Made by a program: the position numbers and the translations under genes. Below, piece by piece: positions 1-7,736 of a stretch of DNA of 64,000 nucleotides. Below the pieces are notes generated by a model that had not been told where the DNA came from, did not search any database, and saw only the letters and a list, made by a program, of their open reading frames with translations. How positions within the stretch are numbered: position 1 is the first letter of the stretch; each line of letters starts with the position of its first letter. This DNA is from Methanohalophilus portucalensis (GTDB lineage Archaea; Halobacteriota; Methanosarcinia; Methanosarcinales; Methanosarcinaceae), in assembly GCF_002761295.1 (NCBI RefSeq), contig NZ_CP017881.1:619087-683086 (forward strand). Direction: 5' to 3'.

Positions 1-248
1 ATGACAATAAAAAGCATGGCAAACATGCCTATGAACATTAGCACAATGCCGGTATTTGCAAAGACTCTCCAGTAACGGCGGGGTTTTGCAAGTTTATCCA
101 GAAGAGCCAGCCCCCTGACAGTTCTGATCATGAGTATGGGGCCGTATGCGGATATGTTGTACTTTTCCAGTACTCCCTTTTTGCTAAGATAGGCAACTGC
201 AGCCCAGTATACTAAAAATATCGCCAATATGAGGTTAGTAGTGTCCAA
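1..248 (-). CDS. Site-2 protease family (M50) membrane metalloprotease, N-terminal part, runs off the window
   Basis: Only the first 82 codons are present; the gene continues beyond base 1. The chosen start is TTG at 248, because a GGAG motif sits 7 bases before it and no better start is in frame. The peptide has a hydrophobic N-terminus (about residues 5-20), then a segment KYNISAYGPILMIRTVRG, then a second hydrophobic stretch (about 62-82). This matches from memory the N-terminus of archaeal M50 intramembrane zinc proteases of Methanosarcinales. The catalytic HExxH lies outside the window and cannot be checked, so the family call rests on the N-terminus alone. Confidence 0.6.
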   Translation of the reverse strand, partial: MDTTNLILAIFLVYWAAVAYLSKKGVLEKYNISAYGPILMIRTVRGLALLDKLAKPRRYWRVFANTGIVLMFIGMFAMLFIV

Positions 249-354
249 TTGAATTCTCCGATGGATTATGCCAGTGATGATTAGATGGTTCAATTAATAT
301 CTTTTTATATTAAAATCAAATGGCAGAGGATAGTGTTGCTTGCTATACAATAAA

Positions 355-798
355 TCATATATCGTCGGGATAGACGCCAAATTGTTGAGTGAAGTTGAGC
401 TGGTCTACTTCTTCCCAGTCCTCAGCAATCTTTTCACCCTTTACTCTGCTTATGGTTATGCCTGAAAAACTAACTTTACGGTTTGTAGGAAACACACCCT
501 GGAATGTTTTTTTATGGGTTCCTTCTGCCTTCCAGCGTGTAACAACCTTATCATTTTCAGCTATTATATCTTCTATTTCAAAATGAAGGTCTGGAAGGGC
601 ATGGTGTATGGCGCCCATAAATTCTTTGAGATTTTCCCGATCCAGTTTTTCTCCGCCATAATGCATCAGATAATCGTCTGTACAGTGTTTATCTACTATT
701 ACAGGATTCCAGCCTTCTCTGGCGACTTTCAGCACGAGTTCTTTGTTTTTATCAAGAGAGCCACGGATTTGCTCATCGTTAGTCTCATTTTTTCCCAT
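355..798 (-). CDS. SnoaL-like / NTF2-fold ester cyclase family protein
   Basis: A 147-residue soluble protein of the SnoaL-like polyketide cyclase/NTF2 superfamily. Typical features are the early helix, the central HxxxGGEKL and DLHFEIEDIIAENDKVVTRW stretch (residues about 72-92), and the closing 'G..F.G..P.. R.V.F.GI.I.R...G.I.EDWE..D' pattern. These proteins form cone-shaped barrels that bind small hydrophobic ligands; the substrate here is unknown. A TATA-like element (TTTAAATATAAA, about 815-828) ends only some 20-25 bases before the ATG, so the mRNA could be leaderless. It appears to be a single-gene unit with no functional link to its neighbours. Confidence 0.8.
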   Translation of the reverse strand: MGKNETNDEQIRGSLDKNKELVLKVAREGWNPVIVDKHCTDDYLMHYGGEKLDRENLKEFMGAIHHALPDLHFEIEDIIAENDKVVTRWKAEGTHKKTFQGVFPTNRKVSFSGITISRVKGEKIAEDWEEVDQLNFTQQFGVYPDDI

Positions 799-1098
799 CG
801 TTAATAATAGACAGGGTTTATATTTAAAAAGTTTATTTCACCAAAATTGCAGACTTATCCGGTAGTATCAGTATATGTCAGGTACAATTGGTTCTGACCT
901 GTGGTTCTGTGACATATTTATTCTATATACTCTGTATATTATATTGTAGAAGTATAAGCGCAACAGAGGATTGATTGTAAATTCTGGAAGAGTAAGGCGG
1001 AGGTATTTGGGCTTAGAAACATAAAGTCCCGAATTGTATGGTTTGCACCTGTTTTACAATATCTCTTCCTTCTTCCAATCTCTGAAACTTATTTCTAA
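799..1098. other. Intergenic region without recognisable genes
   Basis: About 300 bases between the SnoaL-like gene and the end of the molybdopterin oxidoreductase gene. The part next to 798 holds the likely TATA box of the SnoaL-like gene. The remainder is AT-rich, with no open frame having a ribosome-binding site and no clear hairpin or repeat. Confidence 0.5.
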
Positions 1099-1761
1099 TT
1101 ATTGAAACCTTGGACCATCCACATCTGCATCATTATTGTAGCCACGCCTTTCCCAGAATCCTTCATAATTATCATCGTCCGTCACCTCGATCCCGGTGAT
1201 CCATTTGGACCACTTGTAACCATATTTTCCCTCTGCTACAAGTTGCAGGGGAAAACCTCTTTCCTGGGGGAGAGTGACGTTGTTAAGTTTGTAGGCAACG
1301 ATAATATTGTTATCAATCAGGTAATCCAGGGAAAGGGATGTAGAATAACCGTCTTTTGAATAGAAAATAACAGTATTCGCCCCTGCACTGACTTCTGCTT
1401 CTTCCAGGAGGGTTTCCACCGGTACACCGGTCCACAGTGCTGTAAAGCGCCAGCCTTCTACACAGTCAAGCGGCACAATCCTGGAAATGGCCGGGTAGGA
1501 GGTGAGCTGCTCATAACTTATATTTTCAGTTTCATTTACCATTCCATTAATTTTAAGCGTGTAGGTCTCTCTATCAATATACTGGGTTCCCTCGATGCCA
1601 TTGTTGCGTTGCTCTTCAATAGGTGTAAGTTCAACACCGTTATATTCCAGTGTTTCTGTCTCATTGTCCCGCATACCATCTTCTGTTTCCTGCGGTGTGT
1701 TGGAAATGCAGCCTGCTACAAGCACTATAATGATAAGGAAAAGAAATATTGGATATCTAAT
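1099..1761 (-). CDS. Molybdopterin-dependent oxidoreductase, sulfite-oxidase (SUOX) fold, lipoprotein
   Basis: A protein of the Oxidored_molyb (PF00174) family, exported and probably lipid-anchored. The likely Mo ligand is the Cys in 'VPLDCVEGWRF', followed by 'LWTGVPVETLLEEA'; 'GYSTSLSLDYLIDNN' and 'FPLQLVAEGKYGYKWSKWI' near the end are typical of the fold. The first NTG start in the frame is GTG at 1725, but that yields only LVAGC, a lipobox Cys with no signal peptide in front. Reading 12 codons further upstream gives RYPIFLFLIIIVLVAGC, a proper lipoprotein signal, beginning with ATT at 1761 that has GAGGTGG 5 bases before it. I therefore extend the gene to 1761 and flag the unusual start. 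The physiological substrate and the partner cytochrome are not apparent. Confidence 0.78.
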   Translation of the reverse strand: MRYPIFLFLIIIVLVAGCISNTPQETEDGMRDNETETLEYNGVELTPIEEQRNNGIEGTQYIDRETYTLKINGMVNETENISYEQLTSYPAISRIVPLDCVEGWRFTALWTGVPVETLLEEAEVSAGANTVIFYSKDGYSTSLSLDYLIDNNIIVAYKLNNVTLPQERGFPLQLVAEGKYGYKWSKWITGIEVTDDDNYEGFWERRGYNNDADVDGPRFQ

Positions 1762-2003
1762 GAAACCACCTCTGTATATGGAACTTGGAACTTATTGCAA
1801 AAATAGGTTTTGTATAATGTACTGAACTGTTTCTGCTTGCAAAGAAATGTACTTTTTAGAGCATTTATTGGAATGGCTAGCAAGTTGTCGTTGTTGTCTA
1901 AATTACAAGTTTCCTGCGATAGATTTATAAAAAATCATGTTATTTAGACGTTGCATATTCTGGTTGCAGAGAAATGTCAAACCAAATCTGCAATAAAAAG
2001 TGT

Positions 2004-2086
2004 GCGAGAGTAGCCAAGCGGCCAACGGCGATGGACTCAAGATCCATTCTCGTAGGAGTTCGTGGGTTCGAATCCCCCCTCTCGCA
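2004..2086 (+). tRNA. tRNA-Leu (anticodon CAA)
   Basis: A class II tRNA with acceptor GCGAGAG pairing with CTCTCGC, a D-arm starting AGCCAAGC, and anticodon loop CTCAAGA on a TGGA/TCCA stem (anticodon CAA, reading UUG). It also has a long variable arm and the T-loop GGTTCGAATCC. The discriminator base is A (2086) and the CCA end is encoded at 2087-2089. No intron is seen. Confidence 0.95.
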
Positions 2087-2272
2087 CCAATCCATATTTT
2101 ACATGTTTTAAATTCATTTAACAACTACCTCTTTTATCGGATCTATTTTCTCAGTTTTCAAGAATCATTTATGGCAGAAATGTAACTTGACTGGGAAATA
2201 TAATAAATATCAATTTCTATCAGGTATGTGCCAGAAATGCCATATTCATAACTATTAGCAGGAGGTTTAAAG

Positions 2273-2434
2273 ATGGGCTTTAAATGTGCAATATGTTCAA
2301 AAGAAGAAAACTCTCTTCTGAAGGTAAATCATGTTAAATTAAGAGTTATAAAAATTTGTGAAGATTGCTGGTTTCAAGAACATAACAAAGGCAACTTGAT
2401 CTCTCTTAAAGGTGGATGTGATTGCTGCAGATAA
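2273..2434 (+). CDS. 53-residue cysteine-rich (zinc-ribbon-like) protein of unknown function
   Basis: A short open frame with a full ribosome-binding site (AGGAGGT, 2259-2265) 7 bases before the ATG and a TATA-like element around 2200-2212. The protein begins MGFKCAICSKEE, has a second CEDC pair around residues 31-34 and ends GGCDCCR. The two CxxC knuckles suggest one bound zinc or a similar metal; the terminal CDCC cluster is unusual. No family is recognised. It faces the decayed DGC-type gene on the other strand and could be a remnant of the same metal-related locus, but that is inference. Confidence 0.6.
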   Translation: MGFKCAICSKEENSLLKVNHVKLRVIKICEDCWFQEHNKGNLISLKGGCDCCR

Positions 2435-2445
2435 TTAGAGGGTTT

Positions 2446-2704
2446 CATCTTAACACAAAATGAAGAGGGCATCAATCAATTGCAACAATCTCATCGGTAC
2501 CTTCGGTACTTTTTATAACCCCTGAAAATTGCCTCCAATTCCGATGGTACACATAATCTTACCTTTCCCCGGTTTGGTAAGCTCAACAGTTATCTTGTTT
2601 GCCACCTGTCCTACATCGAAGATACCAGAACACACATACAGTCCAATAATAGCTGCTTCACATGCACAAGTTGGCTTTTCTGTCACTTTCAGTTCTTCTG
2701 TCAT
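2446..2704 (-). pseudogene. Decayed DGC-family putative zinc-binding protein
   Basis: The first 63 codons read as the start of a DGC-domain (PF08859-type) protein: a CACEA motif, then LYVCSGIFDVGQVANKI and GKIMCTIGIGGN. The frame then ends at TAA shortly after 'GGNFQG'. Moving to the neighbouring frame at the G-run near 2520 restores the family sequence VIKSTEGTDEIVAID, then a TGA where the family's conserved DGC glycine should be, then CPLHFVLR and a stop. One lost G plus one GGA-to-TGA change explain both lesions, and the C-terminal part of the family is missing. Function is therefore probably lost. Confidence 0.7.
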
Positions 2705-2873
2705 GATTCATTCTCCATGACTTTGATACTTATGTATTCACTTTATCCACAATGAATTGATCAACCAAAGAGCTTTCAAGATCGTCTGTATCTCTACAGA
2801 GTTTAGGTAAAAATTTTCTTTAGTATAGGATGAATCAAATAAGGTACTCACAAAAAATCTATTTATATGTTAG

Positions 2874-2909
2874 TATTTCAAGATTCGTTGAAATACATAT
2901 ATATACAAG
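2874..2909 (+). promoter_or_regulatory. 8-bp inverted repeat abutting a TATA box upstream of the arsenic/stress gene group
   Basis: TATTTCAA (2874-2881) and TTGAAATA (2888-2895) form a perfect dyad with a 6-base spacer. It runs directly into CATATATATAC (2896-2906), a good archaeal TATA box placed about 70 bases before the ATG at 2972. A regulator bound here would block TBP/TFB. The size suits a dimeric winged-helix (ArsR-like) repressor, which fits the Acr3 gene downstream, but no regulator gene is adjacent. Confidence 0.5.
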
Positions 2910-2971
2910 AAACAACAACCACTTAACTAGCGATATTCGATATATTAGTTGTCACAGAACGGAGATACAGT

Positions 2972-3286
2972 ATGGCTGAAGTTACCATCAATTCAAGCAT
3001 ATGTGGATTTGAGCATAATGTTGTTGGGAAAAAGGAAGGAAAAAACATAATTATTGACATCGAAACGGATTGTGATAAAATAAAAAAGATGTCTCATATG
3101 GAAGTACCCATTGATCAGACACTTGATATCAAAGACAATTATGTGATATCAAAGGCCCAGCAATTGAACTGCTCATCCAATTGTCTTGTGCCCTGTGGAG
3201 TATTACATGTGTGCAGGATGGAAATGGGAATCCTGTCTGAATCCCTGGCAAAAAAATCCGGAAGAGTCAGCATCGATTTCCAATAA
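2972..3286 (+). CDS. Small cysteine-containing methanogen protein (DUF6951-like)
   Basis: A 104-residue soluble protein starting after CGGAGATACAGT. It opens with VTINSSICGFEHNV, has a Cys at residue 34 (ETDCDKIKKM) and two Cys pairs in 'LNCSSNCLVPCGVLHVCRMEMG' (about 70-90). The pattern of an early 'S.ICGF', a middle ESDC-like motif and a late C..C.VP....V.E.G recalls the DUF6951 family of small archaeal proteins; this is a tentative match from memory. It is the first gene of a run with a universal stress protein and an arsenite pump. The Cys pattern would suit metal or metalloid binding, which is inference. Confidence 0.6.
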   Translation: MAEVTINSSICGFEHNVVGKKEGKNIIIDIETDCDKIKKMSHMEVPIDQTLDIKDNYVISKAQQLNCSSNCLVPCGVLHVCRMEMGILSESLAKKSGRVSIDFQ

Positions 3287-3364
3287 ATTATCGTATTGAA
3301 AATAAATGTCTGATATTATATCAAGATCTCCTTGTTTATTAAGTAGATAATATTTGGGGAAAAC

Positions 3365-4219
3365 ATGATTCAAACTATACTTATACCTACTGATTTTACG
3401 ATTGAGAGTGAGAAACTGCTCTCTTGTATTGCAGAATTGAAGAAAACAGGCTTGAAGAAAGCTGTATTGTTGCATGTTGTGGACATTTTTAAATCCCAGG
3501 GACTTGCTCCCATGTTCGAGGAAAATGCAAAGAAAAAAATTGCCGAATACAAGCAACTACTGGATGAAATGGGAATCGATACAGTCACACATGTTGTTGA
3601 AGGCGATGTCAATAAAACTATAATTAAAGTTGCAGATGAAGAAAACGTAGATTGTATTGTTATGGGTGCAACCACATCAGGAATTATAAAAGGAAAGCTT
3701 ACAGGCAGGACTACAAACTATATTTCCCGAAGATCCGATAAGATTCTGCTCATTGAGAAATACAATAAACTTGAAAACGGTGAAGAAGAGTTATACGCGA
3801 AGGCATGTTCTGCAAAGTTTTCAAAAGTAATGGTTCCGTTAGACTTCTCGGATAATTCAAGTAAAATACTTGATGTGCTTTGGCAAATGACAGATGTCAT
3901 CCATGAAGTTGTCTTTGTACATATTATAGAAAATACAAAAAATAAGCCTCAACTTGAACATAAGAAAAAGGAAAGTTTTGATAAACTCTATGAGATCGGT
4001 AATGATTTGGAGAAAAAGCTGGTAGTTAATTATGTTGTAAAGGAAGGCAAACCCGCAAAAGTACTGGATGAACTTGCAGAAGAAATGGGTATCACCCTGA
4101 TAATGATAACCACACATGGAACCGAATCATTAAAGGATATTCTTCTGGGAAGTACTGCCGAAAACCTCCTCCGAAATACTGTCAAACCAATATTGCTAAT
4201 TCCTGCAGACAACAGGTGA
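3365..4219 (+). CDS. Universal stress protein with two tandem UspA domains
   Basis: 284 residues in two UspA halves. The first begins MIQTILIPTDFT and runs to about residue 135 (IVMGATTSG...SDKILLIEK). The second begins FSKVMVPLDFSDNS at about 158 and ends with LLGSTAENLLRNTVKPILLIP, which carries the G(S/T)-type nucleotide-binding loop. The first half lacks a clear GS loop, so only the second is likely to bind ATP. It is a cytoplasmic stress protein. Its stop codon overlaps the GTG start of the Acr3 gene (GTGA), so the two are translationally coupled. Confidence 0.9.
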   Translation: MIQTILIPTDFTIESEKLLSCIAELKKTGLKKAVLLHVVDIFKSQGLAPMFEENAKKKIAEYKQLLDEMGIDTVTHVVEGDVNKTIIKVADEENVDCIVMGATTSGIIKGKLTGRTTNYISRRSDKILLIEKYNKLENGEEELYAKACSAKFSKVMVPLDFSDNSSKILDVLWQMTDVIHEVVFVHIIENTKNKPQLEHKKKESFDKLYEIGNDLEKKLVVNYVVKEGKPAKVLDELAEEMGITLIMITTHGTESLKDILLGSTAENLLRNTVKPILLIPADNR

Positions 4220-5280
4220 AAACAATGGAAGAAGAAAGAGAACTTGATTTTTTCAGCAAGTATTTGTCCATATGGGTAGCCATCTGTATTGTACTGGGTA
4301 CTGCAATAGGTTCCCTGTTCCCCAAATTTGCAGATGCAATTGGTCAATATGAAATTGCAAATGTGTCTATTCCAATTGCAATCGTCCTTTTGGTCATGAT
4401 GTATCCCATAATGTTAAAAATAAGTTTTGAAGAAATACTAAAAGTAAAAGAAAATAAAAAACCTCTTTATCTGACCGTTTTTGTAAACTGGGCAATCAAA
4501 CCATTTACAATGACCATAATTTCCTGGATATTTATCAGTATATTTTTCTCTGGCCTTATACCACTTAATCTTCAAGCGGAATATATTGCGGGCTTGATTA
4601 TACTGGGACTTGCACCCTGTACCGCAATGGTACTGGTCTGGACATATTTAGCAAACGGTAATATCAATTATGCTCTTGTACAGGTTTCTGTAAATGACCT
4701 GATTATATTGATATTGTTTGCTCCCCTGGGAGCGTTTCTTGTTGGGCAGACCACTGACTTCCCAATACCTGTACTAACCATATTCTATTCTGTATTATTC
4801 TATGTAGCGCTCCCTCTTGTCCTTGCAATGTTAACCAGGCATTATGTCATTAAAAGCAAAGGCCTAAGCTGGTTTGAAAATAATCTAATCAATAAAATAG
4901 AATGGATTACACCCGCGGGACTCCTTATAACCCTGGTCTTGATTTTTACTCTTCAGGGTGAAATGATAATCAAATATCCCCTCCATATTGTCTTGATTGC
5001 TATACCTATCATAGTGCAAACATATTTTATATTTGCAATAAGCTATTATGGTGCAAAAAAGCTGAAAATCCCCTTCTATGAAGCTGCACCTTCTACATTT
5101 ATTGCACCAAGTAACTTCTTTGAACTGGCAGTAGCCACCACATTAATACTGTTTGGTGCAACTTCAGGAGCCACACTGGCAACTGTAGTAGGTGTACTGG
5201 TCGAAGTACCTGTAATGTTATCACTTGTAAAGATAATGAAAATGAACAGGCACAAATTCCAGTTTGAAGAAGGAATGTGA
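4216..5280 (+). CDS. Arsenite efflux transporter, ACR3 (arsenical-resistance-3) family
   Basis: A 354-residue membrane protein with about ten transmembrane helices that exports As(III) across the cell membrane. Family marks are SIWVAICIVLGTAIGSLFP at the start, ANVSIPIAIVLLVMMYPIM in helix 2, the conserved Cys in LGLAPCTAMVLVWTYL (about residue 135) and the conserved Glu in APSNFFELAVATTLILFG (about residue 305). The GTG start overlaps the stress-protein stop; ATG four codons in is an alternative. No ArsR, ArsC or ArsM gene lies beside it. Confidence 0.9.
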   Translation: MKTMEEERELDFFSKYLSIWVAICIVLGTAIGSLFPKFADAIGQYEIANVSIPIAIVLLVMMYPIMLKISFEEILKVKENKKPLYLTVFVNWAIKPFTMTIISWIFISIFFSGLIPLNLQAEYIAGLIILGLAPCTAMVLVWTYLANGNINYALVQVSVNDLIILILFAPLGAFLVGQTTDFPIPVLTIFYSVLFYVALPLVLAMLTRHYVIKSKGLSWFENNLINKIEWITPAGLLITLVLIFTLQGEMIIKYPLHIVLIAIPIIVQTYFIFAISYYGAKKLKIPFYEAAPSTFIAPSNFFELAVATTLILFGATSGATLATVVGVLVEVPVMLSLVKIMKMNRHKFQFEEGM

Positions 5281-5344
5281 CAGTTGGTATGAAAATTATA
5301 AGATGCATATTCATCTTCTTTTTTTATAACACAGGTGATCTTTC

Positions 5345-6199
5345 TTGGAATCAGGAATTAAACACGAATATATTGTGGAAGCAACGATCTCAGCCATACA
5401 AAGGGCAGAGACTGAATTGCCGGATGATGTGGTTACTTGTCTGGAAAAAGCTGAACAGAAGGAGAGCAGTGAGATTGCACGCTCTCATTTGCAGGCAATA
5501 CTGAAAAATACAGGGATTGCTCGCAGGCATTCTGTGCCCATATGTCAGGATACCGGAATTATCATCCTTTTTGTGGAAATCGGCCGCAAAATCTCACCCC
5601 TTCCCGATATTGAACAAGCTCTTATTGAGGGTGTCAGGAAAGCCACATCTGCCGTACCTCTGCGACCCAATGCCGTACATCCTCTGACACGCATTAATAG
5701 TGGGGATAATACCGGAGATGGTTTGCCGGATATAAAATATTATTTTAATGATTCAGAAGAATTGAGGATCACAGCCGTTCCCAAAGGTGCAGGCTCGGAA
5801 AATATGAGCATACTGAAAATGCTTAACCCCACAGAAGGTGATTCAGTCGACCGTCTTGTCCTTGAAACTGTCAGGAATGCCGGGGGAAAGCCCTGCCCGC
5901 CTGTGATACTGGGTATTGGTGTTGGTGGATCATTTGACAAAGCCGCCCTGCTTGCCAAGAGTGCTTTGCTGGAGCAGGTAAATTACATGGATGAAAAAGA
6001 ACATGCTCTGCTGAAAAAAGTCAATTCCCTGGGAGTTGGTCCCATGGGTACAGGTGGCGATACGACGGCTCTGGCGGTACATATCAGGACTGCTCACTGC
6101 CACACAGCTTCCCTGCCCGTGGCTATCAACATCCAGTGCTGGGCCAACAGGCATGCTACAGCTGTTGTTGGAGGTGACGGCAAATGGAATATCATCTGA
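5345..6199 (+). CDS. Fumarate hydratase class I, alpha subunit
   Basis: 284 residues, the iron-sulfur half of a two-subunit class I fumarase/tartrate dehydratase (TtdA family), which interconverts fumarate and malate. Visible cluster ligands are the Cys in HSVPICQDTG (about residue 62) and the two Cys near the C-terminus (HCHTASLPVAINIQCWANR). KGAGSENMS and GIGVGGSFDKAALLAKSALL are standard family blocks. The start is TTG at 5345, with AGGTGATC directly upstream; no ATG fits. It overlaps the beta gene by 16 bases, so the two are made together. A TATA-like stretch near 5290 suggests its own promoter. Confidence 0.93.
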   Translation: MESGIKHEYIVEATISAIQRAETELPDDVVTCLEKAEQKESSEIARSHLQAILKNTGIARRHSVPICQDTGIIILFVEIGRKISPLPDIEQALIEGVRKATSAVPLRPNAVHPLTRINSGDNTGDGLPDIKYYFNDSEELRITAVPKGAGSENMSILKMLNPTEGDSVDRLVLETVRNAGGKPCPPVILGIGVGGSFDKAALLAKSALLEQVNYMDEKEHALLKKVNSLGVGPMGTGGDTTALAVHIRTAHCHTASLPVAINIQCWANRHATAVVGGDGKWNII

Positions 6200-6759
6200 A
6201 AACCCCTCTCACCATCGAGGACATAGAATCCCTGCGCATTGGTGATGTAGTTTACATATCAGGCAATGTTTTCACAGCCCGGGATGAGGCTCATTCACGT
6301 ATCCTGGAAACCCCCCTGGAAAATATGCCCATTGATCTGGAAGGAGCAGCTATCTATCATTGCGGTCCTCTTATGCAGGAAAAGGAACCTGGAATATGGC
6401 AACCGGTGGCAGCCGGTCCGACCACCAGTGCACGTATGTCTGCAATGACTCCTCAACTTCTGGAAAAACACAATGTGAGAATGTTGATAGGTAAGGGCGG
6501 AATGGACAATGTAGCCGATTCAATGAAAGGAAAATGTGTCTATCTTGCCTATACTGGAGGTTGTGCTGCATTGGCGGTCAATTCCATAACAAAGGTTTGT
6601 GGTGTCCACTGGCTTGATCTGGGTATGCCAGAAGCAGTATGGGTACTTGAAATGGATGAATTCGGCCCCTTGATTGTGGGAATAGATACTGGGGGAGAAG
6701 ACCTTTTCTGGAATATCAGGGAAAAGGTAAACGAAAATCTCGAAAAGAATCTTAGATAA
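6184..6759 (+). CDS. Fumarate hydratase class I, beta subunit
   Basis: 191 residues, the TtdB-type partner of the preceding gene; together they form the oxygen-sensitive [4Fe-4S] fumarase of the incomplete methanogen citric-acid route. Recognisable blocks are GDVVYISGNVFTARDEAH, GAAIYHCGPLM, AGPTTSARM, GKGGMDN and YTGGCAALAV. The length is normal for a split beta subunit. Its 3' end overlaps the convergent TadC-like gene by 8 bases, leaving no room for a separate terminator. Confidence 0.93.
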   Translation: MEYHLKTPLTIEDIESLRIGDVVYISGNVFTARDEAHSRILETPLENMPIDLEGAAIYHCGPLMQEKEPGIWQPVAAGPTTSARMSAMTPQLLEKHNVRMLIGKGGMDNVADSMKGKCVYLAYTGGCAALAVNSITKVCGVHWLDLGMPEAVWVLEMDEFGPLIVGIDTGGEDLFWNIREKVNENLEKNLR

Positions 6760-7735
6760 GGAAGGTGAAAGTGGCCCAGGCTATGATGGTCAGCAATAAG
6801 GAGTGCTTTAAGCCTGCTGACACCTGTCCTTCCCCCATCTGGCCTGCTACGATTCCTGTAACAAACCCCTGGATCACAGAAGCGTGGAATAATATACGGG
6901 TGAAATGATCCGGATCAAAAGCACCTATGAATTGACTTCCTGCACCTGCAGATGCTGCTGCATTCCCGGCTTCTGCCATGGTTGGTACGAATTTAGAGGT
7001 TAGCATAAGAACCACGAAGAGGAAAACAAGGAATGACATGTAACTAATCACAACATAAACCACCATGTTTCCCTTTCTTTCCCTCTGCAAGGTTTTGATC
7101 TCATTTGCATCCCTGGCAGCTGCATCAAGTACGGATGAAGTTCTTCCGCCGGCCCTGTTTGCCTGTGTAATTAAAGCTACAGACCTTGAAATAAGGGGTG
7201 TATTCAGACGTTGGGCAAAATTTTCCAGCGTAACCTCAAAAGAAATGCCCCAGGAAAGGGAAGCATCCATTTTTTTAACTTCTTCTGTCAGTACTCCATA
7301 GTCAGCTTTTGTCAATGTATTGACTGCTGCAGGCAATGTAAGTCCGGCACGGCTCATCTCTGCCATGTCCCTGAGGAAATTTGGTATGTATTCCTCTACC
7401 TGATTTATAAAACGCCTTTTTTTGAAGAAAGTGTATGAAGGAAATGAAATTGAAATTAGAACTGAAAATATTATCACATCATCTATAAATGGTGTACCCC
7501 ATGTCAACTTCAGTCCTATTATCAGAAAGATCAATGAAAGTGGTCCGCTAAATACTATAGAATAGGGGGGGTTTCTAAATAAAAATTCCTTTGGCTTTTT
7601 AGCAAATTCCTTTATGAGCACATATTCTCTGGCTTTTTCCAGTTTTTCTTTTATCGTGAGATCTTCAAGCTCCTGAAGTTTTTCCTCGCTTAAAGGTTCA
7701 TTCCTTTCTACCGGATCGTTGCCAATAAACTTCAT
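6752..7735 (-). CDS. Type II secretion F-domain membrane protein, TadC-like
   Basis: 327 residues with one T2SSF (FlaJ/TadC) domain: an N-terminal cytoplasmic part, two transmembrane helices around residues 58-95, the domain RDMAEMSRAGLTLPAAVNTL...LISRSVALITQANRAGG, and two further hydrophobic segments (about 210-235 and 310-327). It should form the inner-membrane platform of a type IV filament assembly machine together with the TadB-like protein encoded just before it (one base between the genes). Archaeal FlaJ usually carries both F domains in one long protein; here they are two genes, as in Tad systems. Confidence 0.85.
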   Translation of the reverse strand: MKFIGNDPVERNEPLSEEKLQELEDLTIKEKLEKAREYVLIKEFAKKPKEFLFRNPPYSIVFSGPLSLIFLIIGLKLTWGTPFIDDVIIFSVLISISFPSYTFFKKRRFINQVEEYIPNFLRDMAEMSRAGLTLPAAVNTLTKADYGVLTEEVKKMDASLSWGISFEVTLENFAQRLNTPLISRSVALITQANRAGGRTSSVLDAAARDANEIKTLQRERKGNMVVYVVISYMSFLVFLFVVLMLTSKFVPTMAEAGNAAASAGAGSQFIGAFDPDHFTRILFHASVIQGFVTGIVAGQMGEGQVSAGLKHSLLLTIIAWATFTFLI

Positions 7736-7736
7736 T

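Noticed and set aside
44-248. ATG start for the truncated M50 protease
   Set aside because: No in-frame ATG gives the complete first hydrophobic segment; TTG 248 with GGAG 7 bases upstream does.
1903-2124. Open frame antisense to tRNA-Leu encoding a GIRTHELLRE-like peptide
   Set aside because: This is the well-known false protein produced by reading the complement of a leucine tRNA; the tRNA at 2004-2086 explains it.
2484-2490. TGA inside the DGC gene as a selenocysteine codon
   Set aside because: The family has Gly here, no SECIS-like hairpin is seen, and a frameshift upstream already breaks the gene.
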